Part shown: one piece after another, positions 16,746-24,093 of the stretch
Position numbering within the stretch: position 1 is the stretch's first letter
Layout of the letters: each line of letters starts with the position of its first letter
Origin: CAYVQF01 sp964454015
Lineage (GTDB): Bacteria > Myxococcota_A > Bradymonadia > UBA4248
Reading direction: 5' to 3'
Length of the DNA stretch: 64,000 nt
NCBI GenBank assembly: GCA_964454015.1
Contig: CAYVQF010000004.1
Location: 124,001-188,000, forward strand
Notes under the pieces: generated by a model
Told to the model about the DNA's origin: nothing
Database searches by the model: none
Seen by the model: the letters and a program-made list of their open reading frames with translations, nothing else
Made by a program: the position numbers and the translations under genes

Positions 16746-16837
16746 TATCGTCTCCGAACAGTAAAACACAGACCATGTGGCCCACTGACCCCCTGGGCGG
16801 CCTCAGCGCAAGCGAGGCGAAAACCCGCGGGCGCCCT

Positions 16838-16866
16838 TGTATAAGGGAAGGTGTGGATTTGGTCAA
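16838..16866 (-). promoter_or_regulatory. Sigma-70 promoter for rpmE-prfA
   Basis: On the minus strand TTGACC (16861-16866) and TATACA (16838-16843) are separated by exactly 17 bases. The -35 matches five of six and the -10 four of six consensus bases. Transcription would start near 16831, about 85 bases before rpmE. Confidence 0.65.
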
Positions 16867-16913
16867 CTCAATCTTTTTCTCCGGGGGGCTGGCGGCGGCT
16901 GATGGGTCTTGGT

Positions 16914-17222
16914 TCAGTCGCCTTGCTCGTCGCCTTCAGGTGGGAACCACTGGCTGAGGGCCGCGACGATTTGTTGGGCTTGCTTGGCGCCGGAGATTTT
17001 GAAGCGGGATTGGCTGCGGAAGACGCCTTGTCGCTTCTGATAGCGCTCGATTCGGGCGCGCAGGGGGCTCCAGCTTTGGCTTTTGGCATCCCATTCCTGG
17101 ATGAGGAACATGATGGTGGTCCACGAGCCACGGGTGAGGATGATTTTGTCGACCTCTTTGACGAGATGAGTGCCGTTGTCGTCGTGGTAGTCGATGGTGA
17201 TTTCGTCGATGGATTCAGCCAT
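16914..17222 (-). CDS. Small conserved-looking cytoplasmic protein of unknown function
   Basis: A 102-residue soluble protein with EITIDYHDDNGTHLVKEVDK, ILTRGSWTTIMFLIQEWD and FRSQSRFKISGAKQAQQIV stretches, and no signal peptide or Cys. The two-part structure suggests a small beta sheet followed by a helix. I do not recognise a named family. It starts 57 bases after the Rieske gene stop, so it could belong to the ccmC-ccmD-Rieske run, and it ends just before the rpmE promoter. Confidence 0.7.
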   Translation of the reverse strand: MAESIDEITIDYHDDNGTHLVKEVDKIILTRGSWTTIMFLIQEWDAKSQSWSPLRARIERYQKRQGVFRSQSRFKISGAKQAQQIVAALSQWFPPEGDEQGD

Positions 17223-17279
17223 GATGTCCTCTGTTTGCGAGCTTGGGCGAAGCCGCAGGGCGCGGGGCTGCGCCTGGTT

Positions 17280-17606
17280 TTAGTCGTTTGGGTCGGGTGA
17301 TGAGAGCTGAAGGAAGACCTCATCGTCTTGGCGGCGTACCGGGTAGACCGTGATGGATGGCCATAAGGCCTCGACGCTGCGGCCGTCTTCGAGCTCGAAA
17401 GCGAAGCGGTGATGGGGGCAGACCAGGCGTCCGTTCTCGATGGTCCCGTCGGCCATGGAGACCCGCCGGTGGGGGCAGATTTCCGAGAGGGCATGGACGG
17501 AGAAGCCGTTGCGGCACAGGAGAATGCCCTGTCCGTCGACGACGACGCGGTGTGGGCGGTGGGCGCGCAGCTCGTTGATTTTCGCGACGCGATGCCAGGT
17601 GCTCAT
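17280..17606 (-). CDS. Rieske-type [2Fe-2S] ferredoxin
   Basis: A 108-residue soluble Rieske domain protein. The two cluster-binding motifs are EICPHRR (C-x-H) and VCPHHRFAF (C-x-x-H), 16 residues apart, with GFSVHALSEICPH and a terminal EVFLQL strand typical of stand-alone ferredoxins (NirD or BphF-like). It likely passes single electrons to an unknown partner; no oxygenase or reductase is adjacent. ATG 17606 follows AGGATCC and overlaps the stop of the CcmD-like gene (ATGA). The open frame upstream is out of family. Confidence 0.9.
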   Translation of the reverse strand: MSTWHRVAKINELRAHRPHRVVVDGQGILLCRNGFSVHALSEICPHRRVSMADGTIENGRLVCPHHRFAFELEDGRSVEALWPSITVYPVRRQDDEVFLQLSSPDPND

Positions 17607-18001
17607 GTGGGATCCTGTGGCGTCGGGGCGGGAGGTGAGCGCAGGGCGGACAAGCTCGCTTCGAGCGCGGCCCCTTGGTGTTCGACGCTTCTGATGCGGC
17701 GGGTGAGGGCGAGGAGGTAGAGCATGATACAGAGGCAGATGGCCGCGTAGGCGGCGGCGACCCACCAGGGGACGTCGACCTGGGCGGGACGAGTGGCGAC
17801 CCAGGCCTGATTGGCGTCTGCCTCGTCTTCAGAGGTGGGCGCCTCGGTTGGGGCGAGGGAGGCTTCGTCAGGGAAGTCGGCCCAGGTCGTGGCCGGGAGG
17901 GCGAGGGCGAAGGTGCTGCTCAGGGCCAGGATGAGGAAGGCTTGGCGCCGGTGTGCGGCGAGGCTGCGGGGGGCGCTAGGTGAGCGAGTGGCGTCAAACA
18001 C
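17603..18001 (-). CDS. CcmD-like membrane protein with secreted N-terminal extension
   Basis: A 132-residue protein: cleavable-looking signal (about 20-42), an acidic linker (SEDEADANQAW), then VPWWVAAAYAAICLCIMLYLLALTRRIRSVE, a single span with a basic end like CcmD. CcmD is a short protein that holds heme handling together with CcmC; it is typically 50-70 residues, so the leading region here is extra. The start codon overlaps the ccmC stop by eight bases. CcmD identity rests on the helix pattern and this position, since CcmD proteins are poorly conserved. Confidence 0.65.
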   Translation of the reverse strand: MFDATRSPSAPRSLAAHRRQAFLILALSSTFALALPATTWADFPDEASLAPTEAPTSEDEADANQAWVATRPAQVDVPWWVAAAYAAICLCIMLYLLALTRRIRSVEHQGAALEASLSALRSPPAPTPQDPT

Positions 18002-18731
18002 GGACGTCCTCCTGAATCGCCTCGATTTCCAAACGGAGCTGGGCCAAGTGGGCTTCGCGCATGGCCAGCCGGGTGCGCAGGGCGACGAGGCTCAGGGCGA
18101 GGGCGAGGAAAGCCAGCATGGAGAGGGCGAAGGCTGGCACCATGTCGGGATGGATCCCGCGGCCTTGGCCGGTGATGACTTGGGGGTGGATGCCGCCCCA
18201 GAGGCGGACGGCGACCCGGACCAGAGCCACGCCGAGCAGGCCCAAGGTGCCGAGGACGGCCGCGATGCGGCGCAGGTGGGTGCTGTCTTCTTCACTGCGC
18301 CGCAACAAGAGGTAGGCGGCGTAGAGGAGGAAGGTGAGGAGCATGGTGGTCAAGCGCGGGTCCCACTCCCAGGCGCGCCCCCAGGCTTTGTGGGCCCAGA
18401 TGGGGCCGGTGATGAGGACGCAGAGGCTAAAGAGCGAGCCGCATTCGGCTCCGGCCAGGGCGATGCGGTCTGCGAGGGTGCTCTCTTTGAGGAGGTAGGC
18501 GAGGCTCGCGATACCGCAGATGACGTAGCCCAGATAGGCGGCGAAGGCGGAGGGGACATGGAAATAGAAGATCTTCTGTAGGAATCCTTGGTTGGCGTCT
18601 GCTGGTGCGTGGAGAAAGACCATGATGGCTGCCAGTGGGAGCAGCAGGGTGGCCAGGACCACGACGAAGAGGTTCGCCGTGAGGGCCAAGTGGCGCCTGG
18701 ATGGGGCAGCCTGAGGGTGTGCTGGATGCAT
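17994..18731 (-). CDS. ccmC: Heme exporter protein CcmC (cytochrome c biogenesis)
   Basis: A 245-residue six-helix membrane protein of the CcmC/CcsA heme-handling superfamily, which presents heme to CcmE for c-type cytochrome maturation. The tryptophan-rich WWD-like motif is WGRAWEWDPRLTTML; the flanking histidines that ligate heme are in YFHVPSAFAAYL and GIHPDM. ATG 18731 gives the family length; upstream codons to a TTG at 18827 are low-complexity and unlikely. It is followed by a CcmD-like gene. ccmA, ccmB, ccmE and ccmF are not in the window. Confidence 0.9.
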   Translation of the reverse strand: MHPAHPQAAPSRRHLALTANLFVVVLATLLLPLAAIMVFLHAPADANQGFLQKIFYFHVPSAFAAYLGYVICGIASLAYLLKESTLADRIALAGAECGSLFSLCVLITGPIWAHKAWGRAWEWDPRLTTMLLTFLLYAAYLLLRRSEEDSTHLRRIAAVLGTLGLLGVALVRVAVRLWGGIHPQVITGQGRGIHPDMVPAFALSMLAFLALALSLVALRTRLAMREAHLAQLRLEIEAIQEDVRV

Positions 18732-18952
18732 GGGACTCTGGGGCAGACGTTGGGCTGCGGCCGACGTGGACGCGGCGGCTTGGATGGAAGCGCTAGCAGG
18801 TTGTGCCAAGGGAGGCAACAGTTCCAAGGCTTGCGCAGGTCAAGGTCTTGCGGCTAGAGTGTTCAGATTCGTTGGGCGGGGTGTAGGACCGCGCGTGGGT
18901 GTCGTTGCCATACGGGCGCGACTCAGAGACGGCGACAGCGTTGGGGTGAGAG

Positions 18953-19915
18953 ATGGCTCAGGGAAATGGCAAGCTCGCGTTGAGTCTGATGGCGGCGATG
19001 CTTCTGTGGGTGGCCATGCCTGGCGGCGTGCAAGGGCAGCAGGATCCGGCGGAGTACAAGCGGCAGCTCGACGCCGCAGCGGAGATCATCAAGGCTGGTG
19101 ATCTACCGGCGTCGTTGCTGGCCTATTTGGAGATCCGCAGCAAGTTCAGCGGCCCAGAGGTCGATTACTCTTTGGGGCGCGTTTATCAGCGTCTGCATCA
19201 GTGTGACGAAGCGAAGCTCTTCTACCTCTTCGTCATGAACAGCTACAACCTGGACGAAGGCTCGCAGCTCTTCACGCGTTCGGCCAATTACTTCAACGAT
19301 CTCTTCGATTGCGATGGTTGGTCACAGGTGGAGGTGCGTTGTTCCCCTGCAGATGCCACTCTGTTCATCGACGGCGAATCGGTGGGCCCCTGTTTCTCTC
19401 GGCCCTATCGTCTGCCTGGGGGCGAGCACGTCTTCCGTTTGGAGGCGAAGGGGGAGGCGCCGGTTGAGAAGCGTCTGAGCGTGAAGGACGGTGAGCGCAA
19501 AAAGGTGGAGCTGGTGATCGAGACGGCCAAGGTGGAAGAGCGCATCGTCGAGGTGCCGGTGGAGGTTGCCGTTGGCGGTGGTTCAACGTCGTGGTTGGGC
19601 TGGGGACTCATCAGCGGTGGTGCGGCGGTCTTGGTCGCGAGCGGCTATTTCAGCGCCATGGGTTATTCGGCGTTGGGGGATGTGCAGCGCGCGGCGGATC
19701 GGGGTGACGTTCAAGGGCGGAAGTCTGCTGAAGACGAGGTGAGCACGGCCAAGATTCTGACCGGGGTGAGCTTGGGGGTGGGGGCGGCTTGTGTGGCCAC
19801 GGGCCTGGTCTTCGTCCTTTTGGATGCCTTTGGCAGCGGCGAGAGCGATAGCGGTGGCGTGGCGCTTGGGGTACAGCCTGAGGGTGCGTCGCTGCTGTGG
19901 CGGACGACTTTTTAG
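18953..19915 (+). CDS. Secreted PEGA-domain protein with two-helix C-terminal module
   Basis: A 320-residue protein: signal peptide (about 1-28), a helical TPR-like region (about 32-115, DLPASLLAYLEIRSKF, DYSLGRVYQRLHQCDEAKL), a PEGA-like beta domain (about 122-195, VRCSPADATLFIDGESVGPC), then two hydrophobic helices around a polar loop and the end VQPEGASLLWRTTF. The last part matches the end of the gene at 7918-8835. PEGA domains are common on Myxococcota envelope proteins. ATG 18953 follows GGGGTGAGAG. No operon partner is evident; ccmC is divergent. Function unknown. Confidence 0.8.
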   Translation: MAQGNGKLALSLMAAMLLWVAMPGGVQGQQDPAEYKRQLDAAAEIIKAGDLPASLLAYLEIRSKFSGPEVDYSLGRVYQRLHQCDEAKLFYLFVMNSYNLDEGSQLFTRSANYFNDLFDCDGWSQVEVRCSPADATLFIDGESVGPCFSRPYRLPGGEHVFRLEAKGEAPVEKRLSVKDGERKKVELVIETAKVEERIVEVPVEVAVGGGSTSWLGWGLISGGAAVLVASGYFSAMGYSALGDVQRAADRGDVQGRKSAEDEVSTAKILTGVSLGVGAACVATGLVFVLLDAFGSGESDSGGVALGVQPEGASLLWRTTF

Positions 19916-20066
19916 GAGGGTCGCCTTCTGCCTGCAGATCTTTGGGGCATCTGTGGGGTCGGGAGACCTTATCATGGGTGACACAAGGGCACAGCGGTGT
20001 CTTTGCGGTGAAAGATAAAGGTGCAGGCTGAAACGCGTCGTGGCTTGAGTGGGGTTGAGGTGGTAT

Positions 20067-20082
20067 CGGCACTGAACTTGCT
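20067..20082 (+). promoter_or_regulatory. Candidate sigma-54 promoter for the orphan spike gene
   Basis: CGGCACTGAACTTGCT matches TGGCACRNNNNTTGCW except at the first base and the purine position. GG (20068-20069) and GC (20080-20081) are 10 bases apart, the required spacing. Transcription would start near 20093, about 45 bases before the start codon at 20138, and the site lies in a 222-base non-coding gap. Confidence 0.6.
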
Positions 20083-20137
20083 TGGGCCAGGCCGAGCGCG
20101 TTTCTGGCAACTGTCCGTCGTAACCAGAGGATGAGCC

Positions 20138-20995
20138 ATGTCATTTGCTAGAGTCATCTCCGAGATGTTGAACCAGAACCACCAAGGGCGATCTTCTGCG
20201 TCACGCATGCAGGGGGGGATGATCGCCATCGTGGTAGACAATGTCGATCCCGAGGACCGTTACCGGGTGCGGGTCTCCTATCCTTGGTTGGCTGACTTGT
20301 ATTCCAAGGGGACCGAGTCGCACGGTGGTGACAACTCGGTGCAGAGTTTTTGGGCGCGCACCTCATCGTTGATGGCGGGCAAGGAGATCGGTGCCTTCTG
20401 GTTGCCCGAGGTCGACGACGAGGTGATCGTGGTCTTCGAGGAGGGCGACTTCGAGCGTCCGGTGATCGTTGGCTCGCTGTGGAACGGGGTGGATCAGTCG
20501 CCGCGGGACATCACCTACACGCCGGATCACACCAAGGACGACGTGCCCAATAACGCGCAGGGCGGAAAGAATGATTTTCGTTTCATTCGGAGCCGTGGCA
20601 AGCACCACTTGATGTTCAAGGATCGCGACGGTGAAGGCGGGGTGTCGCTGCGGACCAACAAGACCCACGAGCTTTATCTCGACGACACGGACGGGGCCGA
20701 GAAGATTCGCCTCTACGACATGGAACAGAAGCAGTGGTTGGAGATCGATGTTCCCGGCAAGAAGATCACCTTGGAGACCGATACGGGCGACATCTTGATC
20801 AAGGCCCTGAAGACCATCACCATGGATTGCGAAGATCTGGTGGTGAAGGCGTCGAAAACGATCAAGGTCTCCAGCGGCACGTCGAGTGAGTGGAAGGCAG
20901 GTAGCACCATCAAGTGGAAGTCGGACTCCACCAGTGACTACCACGCCTCTGCCGTGATGACCATCAAGGGCTCCAAAATCGACCTCAATCCCTAG
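20138..20995 (+). CDS. Orphan contractile-injection spike protein, phage baseplate gpV/VgrG-like
   Basis: A 285-residue protein. Residues 20-125 match the gp5/VgrG OB-fold (phage baseplate V): MIAIVVDNVDPEDRYRVRVSYPW, FWARTSSLMAGKEIGAFWLPE, EVDDEVIVVFEEGDFERPVIVGSLW. The rest is the repetitive, Asp/Lys/Thr-rich strand pattern of the trimeric beta-helix needle (ITLETDTGDILIKALK, TITMDCEDLVVKASKTI). It lacks the gp27-like N-terminal part of full VgrG and so fits gpV-type spikes of extracellular injection systems. No sheath, tube, baseplate wedge or ATPase gene is in the window, so it is an orphan. ATG 20138 follows AGAGG. Confidence 0.85.
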   Translation: MSFARVISEMLNQNHQGRSSASRMQGGMIAIVVDNVDPEDRYRVRVSYPWLADLYSKGTESHGGDNSVQSFWARTSSLMAGKEIGAFWLPEVDDEVIVVFEEGDFERPVIVGSLWNGVDQSPRDITYTPDHTKDDVPNNAQGGKNDFRFIRSRGKHHLMFKDRDGEGGVSLRTNKTHELYLDDTDGAEKIRLYDMEQKQWLEIDVPGKKITLETDTGDILIKALKTITMDCEDLVVKASKTIKVSSGTSSEWKAGSTIKWKSDSTSDYHASAVMTIKGSKIDLNP

Positions 20996-21054
20996 TCCGT
21001 GAAGAAGCATCCTCAGGCTCCAGGGCCTGGGGTGCGGCCATTTCGAGGGCAAGC

Positions 21055-22107
21055 ATGGACGAACGGGCGGAACTCTTCTGTCCTCGTTGTCGACATCTCT
21101 CTGACGGAGAGGTGGTGGCGGCCCCACTGGCGCCGCCACAACGAGGTGGCGTGCTTTACTGGGCGGACCTCGATGACCTCGCCCAGCTCCAGTGCACCAA
21201 CTTGCAATGTCGGCAGCCATACCCGGTGATTGACGGCATCCCGGTGCTGTTGCCGGCGAGCGCCGAGCTGCCACAGTTGGCGCCTGGAGCGCTCTTTGGC
21301 GGGCGGCGCGAGATGGAGGCGCAGGCGGCGCTGCTGCGCGGCGTGGAGCCAGAGCAGGATGGGGCGCGTGCCTTTGCCCGGATGGCTCGCTACGCTTGGT
21401 CGGCCTTTCGCGATGGGATGCCGGCGGGGGTGCAGGGTCCGCTGGGGGCGACGGCCCTACCGATTCACGTCGTGGACGTGGGAAGCTGGTTGGCTGCGGA
21501 GGGGGCGGCGGCGGTGGGGCGCGTGCTCAGCTTGGGCTGTGGATTGGCGCGGGAGCCATGGGAGGTGGCGGCGAGCTCAGTGACCTTGATGGATGCCTAC
21601 CTGCCGGCTTTGCAGGCGAGCCGCCGTTTGGCGCGAGAGGGCGAGCTTTGGGTGTTGCTGCCGATGGAGCCTGGGCGCTGGGCGCCCGTCCAGGTCCAGA
21701 TGCCGGTGCCGCTGCCGGCGGTGCGTGCGCTCTGTGCCGACGTCTGTGATCCGCCTTTGGGGGCTTGCGCCTTCGACACGGTGTTGATGCTCAACTTAGT
21801 GGACTCGGTGCACAACCCGCATGTGGCCCTTGGGCAGGCCTGTGCCCTGTTGGCGCCAGGGGGGCACCTCGCCTTGAGCACGCCTTTTACCTGGCGGGCG
21901 CAGATCACGGCCCCGGCGCGCTGGACCAACGCTTATCCTGGGGTTTTAGATTCGGCGGCGGGTCTGGCCTTGGACATGGCTTATCTGGGCGAGGGGCTGC
22001 GCCTGGTCGCGGAGCGCGCATTTTTGTGGGGTCTGTGGTCGTTCCAACGGGAGCTGAGGGTCTACGAGAGCGCCGGATATCTTTGGCGGCGGGAGAGCGC
22101 CATCTAG
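21055..22107 (+). CDS. SAM-dependent methyltransferase with N-terminal zinc ribbon
   Basis: A 350-residue protein. The start has FCPRCRHLSDGE and LQCTNLQCRQPYPVIDGIPVLLP, a Cys4 zinc-ribbon/Trm112-like element. The methyltransferase core has the SAM-binding motif I as GRVLSLGCGLAREPW (near 160), a later acidic strand ADVCDPPLGACAFDTVLMLNLVDSV, and APGGHLALSTPF. The substrate is unknown. It lies 59 bases after the spike gene and is probably cotranscribed. Such fusions of ribbon and methyltransferase modify small molecules or translation factors; neither is supported specifically here. Confidence 0.75.
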   Translation: MDERAELFCPRCRHLSDGEVVAAPLAPPQRGGVLYWADLDDLAQLQCTNLQCRQPYPVIDGIPVLLPASAELPQLAPGALFGGRREMEAQAALLRGVEPEQDGARAFARMARYAWSAFRDGMPAGVQGPLGATALPIHVVDVGSWLAAEGAAAVGRVLSLGCGLAREPWEVAASSVTLMDAYLPALQASRRLAREGELWVLLPMEPGRWAPVQVQMPVPLPAVRALCADVCDPPLGACAFDTVLMLNLVDSVHNPHVALGQACALLAPGGHLALSTPFTWRAQITAPARWTNAYPGVLDSAAGLALDMAYLGEGLRLVAERAFLWGLWSFQRELRVYESAGYLWRRESAI

Positions 22108-22215
22108 GGTCTGCTGCGCCGGGAGTGATCCGTGCGCGGGTCGCCAAAAGGGCGCCCAGTCGCTATCTTTAGCTCCGTCATGAGAATGAGGTTTGGGTCA
22201 AGGGAGGTGTGCGAA

Positions 22216-24078
22216 ATGTCGGAGAGCAAAGCTCGCTTGGGAATCGCGTTGTTTCACCGTGCGTCGTGGTTGGAGATTCTCGAGGAAACCGCAGGCGCCG
22301 TGTTGGCGTTTTTGGGTGTCCGTGAGGGGACGCCCCTTGGCCTCTACCTCGACCAAGAGGAGATGGCCCAGGTAGGTCCGGGCAACCTCAAAGAGGCGTT
22401 GCGGGAGCTGCGGCGCGGACCACTCGCCAAAGGTGGCGACCGTAATGTGATTTTGGCGTCGGCAGGGGAAGAGCCGACGATTTATGTGCAGCTCTACAAC
22501 CCGACGCAAGAGCAAGGGCGGGCCGTCGCGCCCGGTTTGTTGGGTGTGGTCATGGCGCCGGAGTCGTTCAGCTTGGATGCCTTCAAGGCCTTGGGGACAG
22601 CGCTGGAGCTTCGCTACGGTTACGTGACGCTCGAGCGCACCTTTGCGGCGGCTTACGACGAGGTTTTTTGGCCGATGACGGCGAAGCTGCGGGCGCCAGC
22701 CGAGGCGCGGCGCCACACCAACGCCTGGATACAGTTGATTCGCGCTTTTGGACGCGCCGATGTAGGCGTGGGCGTGCCCGATGTGTACTGGGGCAATCTC
22801 TTTGGGGCCGGGATCATCAACGAGTTGCGCCGGCATGGATGTTGGGACCGCTTGGAGCAGGTGTGTCAGTTGAGCTATCTCGAGAACGGGGTGGTGCTGT
22901 GCAGCCTCTCGGCGGCGCCAGAGATGTTGGCGGGTGGGAGCGCGGTGCAGGCGGCGGCGGAGAGGCTCGGTGATGTGTTGGCGCCTTTGGGGCTGATGCA
23001 GCGCGCTTTGCAGCAGGCGCGCCAGGGCGATCATTTGTTGCTGACGGCTTTGGTGGCGACACGGGATCAGCGGCTGCTCATGGGGCTGGCCTACCCCGAT
23101 GGTCTGGATGCGTTTCGGGCGCTCGTGGGGGGGGCTGATGCGGCCGAGATCGGGAGTGTCGCCGATGCGCTGGCTTATTTGGAAGGGAGTCAGGGGCAGC
23201 GTCCCCGCTGTTATGGCGAAGCGTGGCCGGTTGTGCCAGTCGCGGCGGAGGAAGGGGCGCCGGCAGAGGTGGCCGTGGTGGCAGCGGCTGTCGCTGCCGA
23301 GGAGGTTGAAGGAGGGGCAGAGGTGCCGGCGGTGGTAGGGGCGGAGGCGGTGCCGGTGGTGGCGGGTGCTCCCGCGGCGCCGACGCTGGGGGGCTGGAGC
23401 TGGATCGTGCGTTCCATCGCCCGGGGTAGCGTTCGCCTGGATTTGGCGACGGTGCAGTGGAGCGCTGAGCGGGCCATTACGGAGCAGCGTCTGGAGGTGG
23501 GGGTGCAGAACGCGCTGCCGCGCCGTTTGCGCCTTGTAGGGGTGACGGCGGTGCAGATGGTGCAAGGGGAGCCAGCGGCTTTGGTGGTGGCCGATGGGCT
23601 GCCGTTGGATTTGGAGGCGGGCAGCGTGCGGCAGCTTCTGACGTTGGATGTGCCGTCGCCGCAGGGTGATGATGCGCTGGTGCTACAGGCGAGCGTCACC
23701 TATTCCTTGCGTGAGAGCGTGGCGGATGTGATGGGCGGCGGCGGTGCGATGCGGGTCTTGGGCTCTCCCTCGTCTTCGTCGCATGTGCTGAGCACCTGGC
23801 CGGCCGATGTGCGGGTGAGCGCTCAGGGTGAGCGTTTGTTGTTACAGGTCACGAACACCACGCAGGATCCTTGGCAGCATTGGTCGTTGTGCCTGGTGGG
23901 GGTGGGCCCGTCGGAGGAGTGTTTCGACCGTTTTTCCGGGCATGGTGTGCTCGCCCCTGGCGCGACGGCCTATGGTTGGATCAGCGGCGCCGCGGTGCCG
24001 GGCAAGCAGCCGCTCCAGGTACGTCTCGAGGCAGAGGCGGCATGTGACACCGTGCTGGCCGTGTTCGAGGCGTCGTGA
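22216..24078 (+). CDS. Large unknown protein, N-terminus resembling type VI immunity (DUF3396) proteins
   Basis: A 620-residue protein without signal peptide or membrane span. The first 270 residues (LGIALFHRASWLEILEE, TPLGLYLDQEEM, VGVPDVYWGNLFGAGI) have the look of DUF3396-type immunity proteins, a weak but specific resemblance centred on PDVYWGNLFG. Residues 350-400 are an Ala/Val/Glu low-complexity linker. The C-terminal part from about 420 is beta-rich (RLDLATVQWSAER, ALVLQASVTYSL, ERLLLQVTNTTQDPWQHW). ATG 22216 follows GGGAGG. It is 108 bases downstream of the methyltransferase on the same strand. Immunity or adaptor function is inference. Confidence 0.6.
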   Translation: MSESKARLGIALFHRASWLEILEETAGAVLAFLGVREGTPLGLYLDQEEMAQVGPGNLKEALRELRRGPLAKGGDRNVILASAGEEPTIYVQLYNPTQEQGRAVAPGLLGVVMAPESFSLDAFKALGTALELRYGYVTLERTFAAAYDEVFWPMTAKLRAPAEARRHTNAWIQLIRAFGRADVGVGVPDVYWGNLFGAGIINELRRHGCWDRLEQVCQLSYLENGVVLCSLSAAPEMLAGGSAVQAAAERLGDVLAPLGLMQRALQQARQGDHLLLTALVATRDQRLLMGLAYPDGLDAFRALVGGADAAEIGSVADALAYLEGSQGQRPRCYGEAWPVVPVAAEEGAPAEVAVVAAAVAAEEVEGGAEVPAVVGAEAVPVVAGAPAAPTLGGWSWIVRSIARGSVRLDLATVQWSAERAITEQRLEVGVQNALPRRLRLVGVTAVQMVQGEPAALVVADGLPLDLEAGSVRQLLTLDVPSPQGDDALVLQASVTYSLRESVADVMGGGGAMRVLGSPSSSSHVLSTWPADVRVSAQGERLLLQVTNTTQDPWQHWSLCLVGVGPSEECFDRFSGHGVLAPGATAYGWISGAAVPGKQPLQVRLEAEAACDTVLAVFEAS

Positions 24079-24093
24079 GTGGGGCGCCCGCGG

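Noticed and set aside
18839..18855. GG-N10-GC site before the PEGA gene at 18953
   Set aside because: Spacing fits sigma-54 but too few of the other consensus bases match.
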